A stretch of DNA of 64,000 nucleotides from Bacillus sp. FJAT-29814 (lineage in GTDB: Bacteria > Bacillota > Bacilli > Bacillales > Cytobacillaceae), in NCBI RefSeq assembly GCF_001510715.1, contig NZ_LMTJ01000011.1:32385-96384 (forward strand). Direction: 5' to 3'. The first letter of the stretch is position 1, and each line of letters begins with the position of its first letter. This document shows positions 27,581 through 36,359 of the stretch, piece after piece. Position numbers and translations under genes: made by a program. The notes beneath the pieces were generated by a model, which was not told where the DNA came from, did not search any database, and saw only the letters and a program-made list of their open reading frames with translations.

Positions 27581-28561
27581 CTATTTATCTCCTCTTTTTT
27601 TCTTTCCGTAGTTCTTTGGGAAGTAATCCTTCCCAAGTAGCCAAACATACTGGTCAATTTGCTTCAGGTTATATTTATCCAAGCCATAAAAGGCACGGAA
27701 ATCAATCAGTATACCTTTGAATTTAATATAGGCCTTCAAATCGTCATCTTGGAAATCCGAGAAACTATCACGATTCCTAAAATAGCGAAGCACCTCATCG
27801 ACGTAGCTGTCATAAATCGGATAATCAAGTGGATTGTGATGGCTACAATACTTTGTGGCAAAAGAGTAAAAATTCTTCTCTGCATCACCGATAGTTACAT
27901 ACTGGATATCTCGAACTAGGGTAACATCACCAGCTTTAAGTCTTGAATCAATATCCAGAGCACATATGCGCTTAGCCACCGGATAGATTGAGAAAATATT
28001 CGTACTATAAAAGTCGTTAAGCGTTGATGCCTTCAAAAGAACATCGATAATGTCAGTATTCTTCGGGCATAGCTCAAAGAACAGTTTATTAAGTGCATCC
28101 TCCTGCAGGTGGTAGTTCTCAAGGCCGTCCCACTTTGTAAGATACATCTCAACCTGCTCGATTGATGGATTAGGAACATCAACGTCCATTTTCTTCTTAC
28201 GAGTATTTGTACGATTAGCAGCATTTTCCTGCATGAGCGTTGATGGTTCGGCAGCTCCATCAGAAGCTAAGAATAAACGGAACCTTCTTAGATGAGACAA
28301 GTAACTATTAACAAGTGTTTTAACATTACCGGTCGAGTTCTCAGAAAGAGCCTTTATTAATAAGTTCTTCGCCTCATTCTCGAAATCAGTGGCAGTCACT
28401 GCATTCCAGAACAGGTCTTTGCTCCCTTTTCTCCAAAGGTAGAAGGTGTCTGTGTAAGCAGTATTTATTGTTAGTTTTGAAATGTTCTGGCTATGTAAGA
28501 ATCCTCTGTATAAAGAACGCAGCCCATCATATGATAAAGCTTTCATTTTGTTTATATCCAA
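27581..28561 (-). CDS. HhH-glycosylase-like protein with PIYDSYV motif
   Basis: I favour TTG 28561 as start because AAAGGGGG lies 7 nt upstream; the frame stays open to TTG 28582 and ATG 28546 is also possible. The C-terminal third has YSFATKYCSHHNPLDYPIYD followed by SYVDEVLRYF and later AYIKFKGILIDFRAFYGL, a pattern seen in proteins related to the HhH-GPD fold. The N-terminal ~110 residues contain a phage-integrase-SAM-like helical segment (NTAYTDTFYLWRKG and LVNSYLSHLRRFRLF). Two bases separate it from the PD-(D/E)XK gene, indicating coupling. Confidence 0.55.
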   Translation of the reverse strand: MDINKMKALSYDGLRSLYRGFLHSQNISKLTINTAYTDTFYLWRKGSKDLFWNAVTATDFENEAKNLLIKALSENSTGNVKTLVNSYLSHLRRFRLFLASDGAAEPSTLMQENAANRTNTRKKKMDVDVPNPSIEQVEMYLTKWDGLENYHLQEDALNKLFFELCPKNTDIIDVLLKASTLNDFYSTNIFSIYPVAKRICALDIDSRLKAGDVTLVRDIQYVTIGDAEKNFYSFATKYCSHHNPLDYPIYDSYVDEVLRYFRNRDSFSDFQDDDLKAYIKFKGILIDFRAFYGLDKYNLKQIDQYVWLLGKDYFPKNYGKKKRGDK

Positions 28562-28574
28562 AGTCGAACCCCCT

Positions 28575-28985
28575 TTACTCAATGCTGTTTAATCTTTCAA
28601 GCCACTTCAACATGCATCCATTCTTAAAGAAATCTAATAATGCACCATCGCAAAAGCGCTCAGCTCTAACAGCACCCATAATAAGCGAAAGCACACACTG
28701 TGCATTCAAATTTGAAACGTCAGCATTCTTCATAGATTCTGTACCCCATTCAAGGCCGTTATCCTTGAGAATATCTCCATAGCGGGTAAGTTCCATATCT
28801 TTATTACTTTCTTCAAAGGTGTAAACATCATTGATGAATTTATGTACCATTTCGGAATAACTCACAAAAGGCATATGAATTGGATACTCCGGTGTCCCAT
28901 CGTTCTCTTTATCAACAACCCATTCACCAATGCTATCCGCCTGGATTATAGGTATGTATTTTGTCAAAATATCGTATTTACTCAT
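28575..28985 (-). CDS. DUF6508 family protein
   Basis: The C-terminal block VLSLIMGAVRAERFCDGALL followed by DFFKNGCMLKWLERL is what I recall as the DUF6508 signature (RGERFCDG...). ATG 28985 is the better start, six bases after GGAGG. The function of the family is unknown to me; members occur in mobile and phage-related DNA. It overlaps the next gene's possible start, which fits one operon. Confidence 0.6.
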   Translation of the reverse strand: MSKYDILTKYIPIIQADSIGEWVVDKENDGTPEYPIHMPFVSYSEMVHKFINDVYTFEESNKDMELTRYGDILKDNGLEWGTESMKNADVSNLNAQCVLSLIMGAVRAERFCDGALLDFFKNGCMLKWLERLNSIE

Positions 28986-28999
28986 CCTCATCCTCCTCC

Positions 29000-29410
29000 T
29001 CAGTATTCAGGATCACTGTCAGACATCGGTAAGATGCGTATAGAATCAACAGTTAAATACGGAAAAAAAACCTGTAAATAGAAAGGATTAATCCATACCT
29101 TTTCATTTCCGTGAAGATTTTTCCATGCACGATTATTTCGAGTTGCATCATTAGCTAAATATGTAAACTTATCTTTTAACTTAGAATTATTAAAAATAAA
29201 ATAATCTCTACCGTTTTGTCCACTAAACATACTTGTCATTGCATAGTTGTAAGATTCATATTTTTGTATTCCAGAATCTTTCTTTGGAATAATTTCTCCA
29301 ATTTCAGCAATTGTAAACTTTTTTCTAAAATTATTAACATTCACACATACTCTCGATAAAAGTAGATTAAAAAGTTTATCCGCATCTGCATTGCCTTTTA
29401 GTTTTTGCAT
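29000..29410 (-). CDS. Hypothetical protein, 136 aa, first gene of the island III operon
   Basis: ATG 29410 follows GGGAAGGG by about six bases; the frame extends further upstream without signals. The protein is basic in the middle (VNVNNFRKKFTIAEIGEII) and has an FSGQNGRDYFIFNN segment; its size and fold prediction are compatible with a small DNA-binding or HTH protein, but no motif proves it. As the promoter-proximal gene it could be a regulator. Confidence 0.55.
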   Translation of the reverse strand: MQKLKGNADADKLFNLLLSRVCVNVNNFRKKFTIAEIGEIIPKKDSGIQKYESYNYAMTSMFSGQNGRDYFIFNNSKLKDKFTYLANDATRNNRAWKNLHGNEKVWINPFYLQVFFPYLTVDSIRILPMSDSDPEY

Positions 29411-29483
29411 AATATTTCCCTTCCCAATTTTAAAACTCAGCTCATATACAAATTTTACCACAACTTAAATTGTAGAAAAGAAA

Positions 29484-29531
29484 AAAAGAGACATCCCAAA
29501 AGTTTAGTTAACTAATGAAAAGCCTCTTTAA
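29484..29531 (+). pseudogene. Tyrosine integrase remnant III (last ~15 codons)
   Basis: AAAAGAGACATCCCAAAAGT and the following bases to CTCTTTAA align with the 3' end of the other integrases (codons for KKEASQKFAELMRSLR and stop), with several mismatches. It lies about 70 bp left of attachment core 3, exactly where the other remnants end relative to their cores. Confidence 0.65.
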
Positions 29532-29598
29532 TTTAGATTTTGTTAGCATTTTGTTTGTAAGTTTCTTTAAAACCCTTATATACCAAGGGATTCAGCAG

Positions 29599-29617
29599 TT
29601 ATCACATCAAGCCGCCC
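29599..29617. other. Attachment core, copy 3 (degenerate)
   Basis: TTATCACATCAAGCCGCCC matches the groEL core at 17 of 19 positions, with C for T and A for T. It is the most diverged copy, and the integrase remnant next to it is also the shortest, so this junction is probably the oldest. Confidence 0.8.
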
Positions 29618-29805
29618 GTAAGCTTTGAGTGTGTATTATCGTTAACGAGAGGTGCAAAAATTGCGGTAAATCAACGTTTTGGATATTGTTGACTGTAACA
29701 TCTTTAACGGGGATTTACCGTTTTTTATGGGATTGCGTTAGCAAAATGTTATCAAAATTAAATAGATAATCTGTTGGCGTTGTTCACACACTCCACATGG
29801 CTTGA
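29618..29805. repeat. Core-flank repeat, copy 3
   Basis: This copy matches the ones at 11168 and 25011: GTAAGCTTTGAGTGTG, the GGTAAATCAACG / CGGGGATTTACC stem, and GTTAGCAAAATGTTATCA near 29737. The following 265 bases to 30070 hold no gene that I can support. Confidence 0.7.
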
Positions 29806-30070
29806 ATGGTGATCGCAGACATATTGGTGTAGTAGTGTTTACCTTTTTGAAGTACCCACTGTCCTTTATCTGAGATGACTACTTTAAAAGAAAAAGACAA
29901 ACTTCCCTACCCTTTAAACATTTTGGATTACGCTTTACCGAAGTACCTGTCATTTTGAATACACAGCTGGTGATTGATACATTTGAGATTGATTGACGAG
30001 AAAGCAGCCTAACAAAAAAGCCAACAAGATAATCTTGAAGGCTTAAACAGCGTATTCATAAATCATTTTT

Positions 30071-31345
30071 CTACTCATCTTCAATTGGCACAAATACTCG
30101 TTGTTTGTTATTTTGGGTAGGAATATACAGAATTTCTGTTTCTTTATATGGTAGTTCAACGACTTCATCAATAATATTATCAATTCCATCGCTCTCCTTG
30201 TTTTGTTTCATACCTTTTTTTACTGTGCTCAAGTTTTTGTTTTCTAACAAAACTTTTTCTTTTGCTTTATTAACATCGCTTTTAGATTTAAAAGCAATAC
30301 CTGTCTTGATGACAATTTCAGGTAGAATGCCCCAACCATTAAAAATATGAATATCAGTTAATTTATCTAATGATTTTTCAAATTTTTTCTTTTTATCAAC
30401 CAATTCGTTACTACTCCACCGCTGTCTCATTGAATAGATTTTCTCAACTTCTATGTCAATATTATGATAAAAACTATTAGCATAATTTTGTTTTAATTGC
30501 CTTGTTAGTCCATTAATAATTTCTATTTGACCACCAATCTTCATTCTCGTTCCAATCTCAATTAGTTCTGCAAACATAGATAATTTATTAGCCTCAAAAG
30601 CAATGGTCATTGTGAAATTAATATCCCTAAGTTTCTTTTCCTCAACTTTTGAATCAATTTCCAAGTTCAATTCCCTTTCTTGTCTTTTCAACCGATACGT
30701 ATATTCTTCATGAATTTCATCTGCAGTTTTTTTATAGTTCCTAATAGCAGATAAATCAGTAGTATCAACAATTTCTCTATTTGCAATTTCAGACAAACCC
30801 TTTCTTGCTGCAATCAAACGCCCAATGTTTGTATCATGATGAATATTTAAAAGTTCTTCTAATTTTGCATCCATATCTGTAATTTGAGCATTAATTTTAT
30901 GCAAATAATATGTCCCTGAAACAGCTGACATCACTTGCATTCCTGCTGAAAGAATAATTGCTGGATTCACTGAAGCACTTAAACCAACGTCAGCAAAACC
31001 AGCGTGCTCGACTAAACGTCCCGACGCGTCTCGCACCATTGTTGATGTAGTTCCATTTGCAAATTTAGACAAGTTGGCGGGACTTGCAGTTGCAGTAAAC
31101 AAGCCATTAGGTGCTTGTTTTGCAATTTGAGCTAAAGTCAATCCTTGATTAGCAACTTGCAATGCCGTCTGTGAAACGTTACCCGTCATCAATGACAAGT
31201 CTGATACAAAGACCTCCTTGTATTTTTTCTTTGTTTCCAATTTATCATCAGTTACTTTTTCCAAAGAAAGCTCACCGCCTATAGGGTTAGAGACAACAAT
31301 TACTTCGATTTCATTTGAGTTATATATCATTTTATCTTCAGACAT
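30071..31345 (-). CDS. Unknown 424-aa helical protein with one hydrophobic segment
   Basis: GAGGAGA precedes ATG 31345. Residues about 121-150 (LSASVNPAIILSAGMQVMSA and beyond) form a hydrophobic, possibly membrane-inserting helix pair. It is followed by long charged helices (YYLHKINAQITDMDAKLEEL; KQERELNLEIDSKVEEKKLR). A small alanine/serine/threonine-rich region (GLFTATASPANLSKFANGTT) precedes the hydrophobic part. I recognise no family. The layout of coiled helices around a short hydrophobic hairpin resembles pore-forming or membrane-sensing effectors, an idea only. It stands alone at the left end of island IV. Confidence 0.55.
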   Translation of the reverse strand: MSEDKMIYNSNEIEVIVVSNPIGGELSLEKVTDDKLETKKKYKEVFVSDLSLMTGNVSQTALQVANQGLTLAQIAKQAPNGLFTATASPANLSKFANGTTSTMVRDASGRLVEHAGFADVGLSASVNPAIILSAGMQVMSAVSGTYYLHKINAQITDMDAKLEELLNIHHDTNIGRLIAARKGLSEIANREIVDTTDLSAIRNYKKTADEIHEEYTYRLKRQERELNLEIDSKVEEKKLRDINFTMTIAFEANKLSMFAELIEIGTRMKIGGQIEIINGLTRQLKQNYANSFYHNIDIEVEKIYSMRQRWSSNELVDKKKKFEKSLDKLTDIHIFNGWGILPEIVIKTGIAFKSKSDVNKAKEKVLLENKNLSTVKKGMKQNKESDGIDNIIDEVVELPYKETEILYIPTQNNKQRVFVPIEDE

Positions 31346-31404
31346 TTAAACTATCTCCTCGGTCTTTTCATTAGATATATTATACACGGAAATCAATAGA
31401 CATT

Positions 31405-31593
31405 TTATGGAAAATGCAAATAAGCGACACTTCTGCGTTTAAGCACAGCTAAATCCTTATCTATACTTGGTGCAAGTTTTTCGACCAAAGTATCATCAAG
31501 GACGACTTTAATATCCGAAGTCTGTTGCTTTTTTAGTTGCCTGCAGAATTTTTGTGAAGGACTGGTTTTCTGTCCCAGTTTCGATAACTTCAT
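31405..31593 (-). CDS. Possible small gene, 62 aa
   Basis: AAAGGAAAAGGTGTC before ATG 31593 could serve as a ribosome-binding site. The peptide is basic at first (MKLSKLGQKTSPSQKFCRQL) and matches nothing known to me. It might be the remnant of a larger gene. Weak support. Confidence 0.3.
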   Translation of the reverse strand: MKLSKLGQKTSPSQKFCRQLKKQQTSDIKVVLDDTLVEKLAPSIDKDLAVLKRRSVAYLHFP

Positions 31594-31980
31594 GACACCT
31601 TTTCCTTTAAAAGGTAGGACAAGGTACTTGTCCCCTCGTACCCTCTAGGCATAAACCAAATATCGGAACTAATTATTCTAAGAAGTTAGGGAAATAGTTA
31701 TTAATCGCCAGTGTAAGACCCACCAATATAATAAAATAGTCTTTCGACAGTAAATTGTTAATTCCTTCCTAAGACAAACTCTAAATGAAAATAAAAGAAG
31801 ACCATTAATAAAAAAATGGGCTTCTGAAATTCTATTTAATTTGATTTTTTTACTTATTGTACACTTCCCCGGAAAATACTAAAAGGTTCTTAACAACCAA
31901 GCCTAACTTAATCATTTATTACCAGATTTGGGTTTATGTAGAACACAGTATGCTAGTGAGTTTATTGGTAATAAATATGC
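31594..31980. other. Non-coding gap
   Basis: Apart from a small inverted repeat, GGACAAG / CTTGTCC with a 3-nt loop at about 31617-31633, I see no gene, RNA or clear regulatory site. The stretch is AT-rich. Confidence 0.4.
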
Positions 31981-33687
31981 CTATTTTACATAATTAATCC
32001 GAATAACTGGCCTATAACCCAAAAGCCTTACCTCTTTTTTCCACTGATCAATTTTATTTTTTAAAATTAGCATATCTAGATGATTTATATCTGGCTTACC
32101 CGCAATTAATGGTAGTTTAGTTCTTCTGTCAAGAATAATCCATAACCCAATATCTTTGATTTCCAGTTCATTATCAGACATTTTGTGTCTATATATTTTT
32201 AATGTCTGTATGGATTGGTCAACTACATAACTCAGCTTTCCAGATGAATTTCCAATCTTTACAGCAAAGATTGTTCCATCCTTATACAGGTCCATTTCTT
32301 CTACCGTGGCGGTACCGACTCTTGTAAAATCACGATCATAATTTGTAAAACCAAACTTCTCCTGCAAATTTATATTGTAGTACTTTTCACTATAGTATTT
32401 ATTTTTCAGTTTTTTCTTTATTTCTTTCTCCGTTAAACCCTGGTATATTTCTTCACCTTTTTCCAAAGTAAATTTATTATCAATAAATTTTTTGTGCTTA
32501 TCTTTGTCAAAATCATACTCCGGGTCGTAAATGGTCTCAATCTCATTAATTGAATCTGCCAAGTAATTCAGATAATCATCATTAAATTTAAACCACTGGC
32601 CTTTCGATAAAAGACACCTTTCTTCATCATCAGTATAATCAATTAAATCCTTTATTTTATCTGTTCTTACTGAATCTCCATTTTGGAAACTGACTACCTT
32701 AATATCAAGGATATTTTCATTTAAATTAAACTCGTTTTCATCAGCAAATTTTTGAAGTTCTTCTTGGGTAAGCGATTCAATCATTTTTTGTTTATTTTTA
32801 AAAGAAATTCTATAAGTACTATCATTATGATTGAATGTTTCATTGGTCCCAATTATGTCAATTTCAGAAAAGTTAACTATATAGATTTCTTCCTTGATTG
32901 CCTCTTGAAGTTTTTTATTAAGTTTATCAATTAAATCATCCTCAACTACTTTACTGAAAACAGGTATTTTAACTTGATCCGGACGATTTAACATCACATC
33001 TTCAATAAACATTATTAAATTCACAATATTTTCTGAGGAGTTTTGTCCAATGTTAAATTTAATAGAATTACCAACCTCAATACTTTCTTTAAATATTGAA
33101 AAGTTTTCAGCAAGTTCTACTTTTGCTTTAATTTTAGTAAATGACTCACCACTATCAAATTCAAAGTTATTGTAGTTAACATAAGTATTTATTGATTTGT
33201 TCTTTTGGGAATTAGGTGTCGTCAACGCTGTTGTTTTAACTTCTTTGTACTTTAATTTTCGCGCAAAATTAAAGGCAAAGTTTCTATCGCAATATTTATC
33301 AACTAAAAAATATGCAAAACCAAAGGTAACACAATAAAAGTCATCCATATGCCGGACTGATAAAACTGCTTTTGGATTTGGTATTGTAGTTTTTATTTCT
33401 TGATTAAATTCATTGAGTAACCAATTCCAACTAATTTCTTTTTGTTCTTGAGGTGAAGATATGTATAAAGTTAAGTTAAAAATTTCTTTAACAATTTCAG
33501 ATCCTCCCGTTTTGTGACCTACGCCTTCACTAATATCCAATGTTTCTTCATTTAACTCATCCGGATTATTGTCTGTCATTTCCCTTTCAATCCGAATTGT
33601 CCCTATTTCATCGAGTTTTTCTGAAAGCTCTCGTACAAGGTCAACCCGTTTATTTTCTGCAATCTTGTAAATATTAACCTGGCCCAT
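31981..33687 (-). CDS. DUF6119 (TIGR04141) family protein
   Basis: The start is ATG 33687, right after GGGGGAAGAATA. The 568-residue protein fits the sporadically distributed TIGR04141/DUF6119 family as I recall it: an N-terminal NIYKIAENK strand, FNLTLYISSPQEQKEISWNW, then VRHMDDFYCVTFGFAYFLVD and the CDRNFAFNFARKL block. The C-terminal part includes VKIGNSSGKLSYVVDQSIQT and a final DQWKKEVRLLGYRPVIRINY. The family is found in mobile and defence-rich DNA, with no established activity known to me. It appears to be a single-gene unit with its own promoter. Confidence 0.65.
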   Translation of the reverse strand: MGQVNIYKIAENKRVDLVRELSEKLDEIGTIRIEREMTDNNPDELNEETLDISEGVGHKTGGSEIVKEIFNLTLYISSPQEQKEISWNWLLNEFNQEIKTTIPNPKAVLSVRHMDDFYCVTFGFAYFLVDKYCDRNFAFNFARKLKYKEVKTTALTTPNSQKNKSINTYVNYNNFEFDSGESFTKIKAKVELAENFSIFKESIEVGNSIKFNIGQNSSENIVNLIMFIEDVMLNRPDQVKIPVFSKVVEDDLIDKLNKKLQEAIKEEIYIVNFSEIDIIGTNETFNHNDSTYRISFKNKQKMIESLTQEELQKFADENEFNLNENILDIKVVSFQNGDSVRTDKIKDLIDYTDDEERCLLSKGQWFKFNDDYLNYLADSINEIETIYDPEYDFDKDKHKKFIDNKFTLEKGEEIYQGLTEKEIKKKLKNKYYSEKYYNINLQEKFGFTNYDRDFTRVGTATVEEMDLYKDGTIFAVKIGNSSGKLSYVVDQSIQTLKIYRHKMSDNELEIKDIGLWIILDRRTKLPLIAGKPDINHLDMLILKNKIDQWKKEVRLLGYRPVIRINYVK

Positions 33688-34286
33688 TATTCTTCCCCCA
33701 ATAGTACAAGCCTTCAATATTAACATATTATAACAAACTAACCCAAATTTTTACAAAAAAATTATGTAAAAAGACAAAATATTTAATTCCAAGTACTCTT
33801 AATTAAATGTTGCATCATATTTGTTAAAAGGTTGTATTAACGATAGAGTTAAATCTCGAATGGGTCAGAGCTGCAACACTGCAAAAACGCCCTCGGTTCC
33901 GATGGAGTGAAGTGGAGAAAAACATAACGTAACCTGCCAGTCAGATGTAACAATTCATATTCATTGATGAAAAGGCAACTTCCATTTTTATTTAGAAAAG
34001 TGATATAACGGAATTCACTCTTTATAAAACGGAAAGAAGCCGCTAAATGTTCGACTTCTTCTTTTGTTAAACGGGTGCCCGTTCCGTATTTCCTCTGCTG
34101 CCGTTTCGAATTCCTCCATACCGCTCCCAAAGTCGCTTGCCTTGAAACTAAAAAAAGGCTAATTTTATCCACATGTACGTATGATCAAATAAAGTTTAGA
34201 GTAATATTCTTCCAATATTGCTGTAAAAAAGGGTCAAAAATGGTAGTATTTACTCATTGTATGATAATTTTTGAGGGGGAAGCAAC
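33688..34286. other. Divergent intergenic region with a doubtful small frame
   Basis: A 107-codon minus-strand frame (33849-34172, GTG start) encodes a basic peptide with VWRNSKRQQRKYGTGTRLTK, but lacks a convincing ribosome-binding site and family. The region also serves as promoter space between DUF6119 (minus) and the RecQ-type gene (plus). Confidence 0.35.
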
Positions 34287-36359
34287 ATGCAAACAACAGC
34301 CTTAAACTTATTAAGGACTATGGTTGGTAATCATGCTTCATTTAAAGAGGGCCAATGGGAAGCTATTAACTCCGTAATTCAAAGAGAAAAAACACTAGTA
34401 GTACAAAAAACCGGTTGGGGAAAAAGCATGGTTTATTTTATTGCAACAAAACTGCTAAGAAGCCAAGGAGCTGGTCCCTCCATCTTAATTAGTCCTTTAC
34501 TATCACTAATGAGAAATCAAATTGAATCGGCAAAAGGAATTGGTATTAATGCTGTTACAATTAATAGCAATAATGAACAAGATTGGGTCGAAATTAACCA
34601 GGAGTTATTTAATAATAGGATAGATATACTAATAATTTCTCCTGAAAGACTATCGAATAAGTTCTTCCGAGAAAACACTCTGCCAATAATAGATAATAAT
34701 GGTGGAATAGGCTGTTTTGTTGTTGATGAAGCACATTGTATATCAGATTGGGGACATGATTTTAGGCCAGATTACAGAAGGATTATTAGAATAGTGAAGA
34801 GCTTAAGTCATCTGAACGTTCCGATTTTGGCAACAACAGCAACAGCTAATGATAGAGTTGTATCGGATATTAGAGAACAAATTGGGAAAGATATGAAAAT
34901 ACTACGTGGTCGATTAGATAGAGAATCCTTGAGATTATCCCGACTATTGATTCCGGATTACTCTCAACGGCTAGCTTGGTTAGCTCAAAACCTTCCTATG
35001 CTTACCGGTACTGGTATCGTTTATTGTAATACCATTGCTGAGTGCGAGCGAGTGGCTAAGTGGTTAGTCAGTAATGGTATTAATGTTAAGCCATATCATA
35101 GTAGAGCCGGGGATAGGGAAGCTTTAGAAAAGCTCCTTTTGAACAACAATGTAAAAGCCCTTATTGCAACCGATGCATTAGGTATGGGTTTTGATAAACC
35201 TGATTTAGGTTTTGTTATTCATTATCAAGGACCTAGGTCACTTGTCTCTTACTATCAGCAAATCGGAAGGGCGGGACGATCTATTAGCAACGCTGAGATA
35301 ATTCTAATTTATGATGAAGAGGATAATACACTCCATGAAGAGTTCATAAAGAGTGGATTACCTGAACAAAGAATTTTGGAAGATATTCTTAATATCATAA
35401 GTAATTCCAGTGGCTTAACAGTTAATAATATTTTGGCGAGTGTTAACTATTCTAATTCACAAGTAAAACAATGTATAACACTATTAGAAATAGATGAATT
35501 AATTTTTAAAAACGGTTCCAAATATTATAGATCACTAAATCCTGTCCAAAACAAATTGTTAAAAGGTGAGTTAACAAAACAAATTAAAATGAATGAATTG
35601 CTAAAAGTCACTGATTATGCCATGACAAATGAATGTCTCATGAAATTTATTTCCCACGAGCTTAATGATAGCTTTTTAAATGATTGTGGTAAGTGTGAAA
35701 ATTGCCAACAAAGAAAAATATATTCTGATCAAGTAAATGAAGATCTTTTAAGGCTTGCAAACGATTTTCTTTATAATCAACCTATGATTATTACACCAAG
35801 AGAAGTTTGGCCAGCAAATGGGGTCGGGGGCGAGCGTGGAAGAATACCTACTGCTGAACGAACCCTGGAAGGTAGAGCCCTTTGTTTGTATGGTGCAGCA
35901 GGCTTGGGAAATATCGTTAAAGAAAATCGTTATGTAAAGGGAAACTTTGAAGATAAATTAGTCAATTATGCCGTGGATTTTATCAAAAACAATTGGCATA
36001 TGCAAAATCCGCCAGTATGGGTTACTGCAGTGCCCTCACTTAGAAATCCAAATCTAGTTCCTGATTTTGCAAAAAGAGTTGCTCAACAATTAAACTTGCC
36101 CTATTATTCGTTAATAGCAAAAGTTAAAGATACCAAAGAACAAAAATACATGAGGAATTCCTTTCAACAAGCAGGAAATATTATAGACGCTTTTACCATT
36201 ACCACCCCTTGTCCACCTGGCACCGTTCTACTTATAGATGATATAATGAATTCAGGTTGGACTTTTACTATTTGCGGAGTCCTATTAAAAAGGGCGGGAA
36301 GTGGAGATGTTATTCCATTTGCACTTTCTGCGACACCAGCAAGAGGAGAATCTGAATGA
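34287..36359 (+). CDS. RecQ-family helicase fused to a phosphoribosyltransferase domain
   Basis: ATG 34287 follows GAGGGGGA. Residues 1-475 are a RecQ-type SF2 helicase: Walker A KTGWGKS (41-47), DEAH (147-150), TATA (184-187), motif VI QIGRAGR (325-331) and a zinc site with C450, C467, C470 and C473. Residues about 520-690 form a type I phosphoribosyltransferase-like domain with the PRPP-binding loop VLLIDDIMNSGWT (647-659). The stop overlaps the start of the DprA-like gene (ATGA), so the two are coupled. The fusion joins DNA unwinding to a nucleotide or PRPP chemistry; a defence role is inferred from the island setting. Confidence 0.85.
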   Translation: MQTTALNLLRTMVGNHASFKEGQWEAINSVIQREKTLVVQKTGWGKSMVYFIATKLLRSQGAGPSILISPLLSLMRNQIESAKGIGINAVTINSNNEQDWVEINQELFNNRIDILIISPERLSNKFFRENTLPIIDNNGGIGCFVVDEAHCISDWGHDFRPDYRRIIRIVKSLSHLNVPILATTATANDRVVSDIREQIGKDMKILRGRLDRESLRLSRLLIPDYSQRLAWLAQNLPMLTGTGIVYCNTIAECERVAKWLVSNGINVKPYHSRAGDREALEKLLLNNNVKALIATDALGMGFDKPDLGFVIHYQGPRSLVSYYQQIGRAGRSISNAEIILIYDEEDNTLHEEFIKSGLPEQRILEDILNIISNSSGLTVNNILASVNYSNSQVKQCITLLEIDELIFKNGSKYYRSLNPVQNKLLKGELTKQIKMNELLKVTDYAMTNECLMKFISHELNDSFLNDCGKCENCQQRKIYSDQVNEDLLRLANDFLYNQPMIITPREVWPANGVGGERGRIPTAERTLEGRALCLYGAAGLGNIVKENRYVKGNFEDKLVNYAVDFIKNNWHMQNPPVWVTAVPSLRNPNLVPDFAKRVAQQLNLPYYSLIAKVKDTKEQKYMRNSFQQAGNIIDAFTITTPCPPGTVLLIDDIMNSGWTFTICGVLLKRAGSGDVIPFALSATPARGESE

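Larger units (their letters stand above)
24992..29617. mobile_element. Genomic island III of the groEL array (about 4.6 kb)
   Basis: This small island is bounded by cores 2 and 3. It has the flank repeat at its left end and only the last ~45 bp of an integrase at its right end. Its entire cargo is one minus-strand operon of six genes (29410 down to 25296). Confidence 0.75.

Noticed and set aside
33849..34172. 107-codon minus-strand frame before the RecQ-type gene
   Set aside because: GTG start without Shine-Dalgarno and no recognisable family; kept only as a doubtful frame in the gap description.
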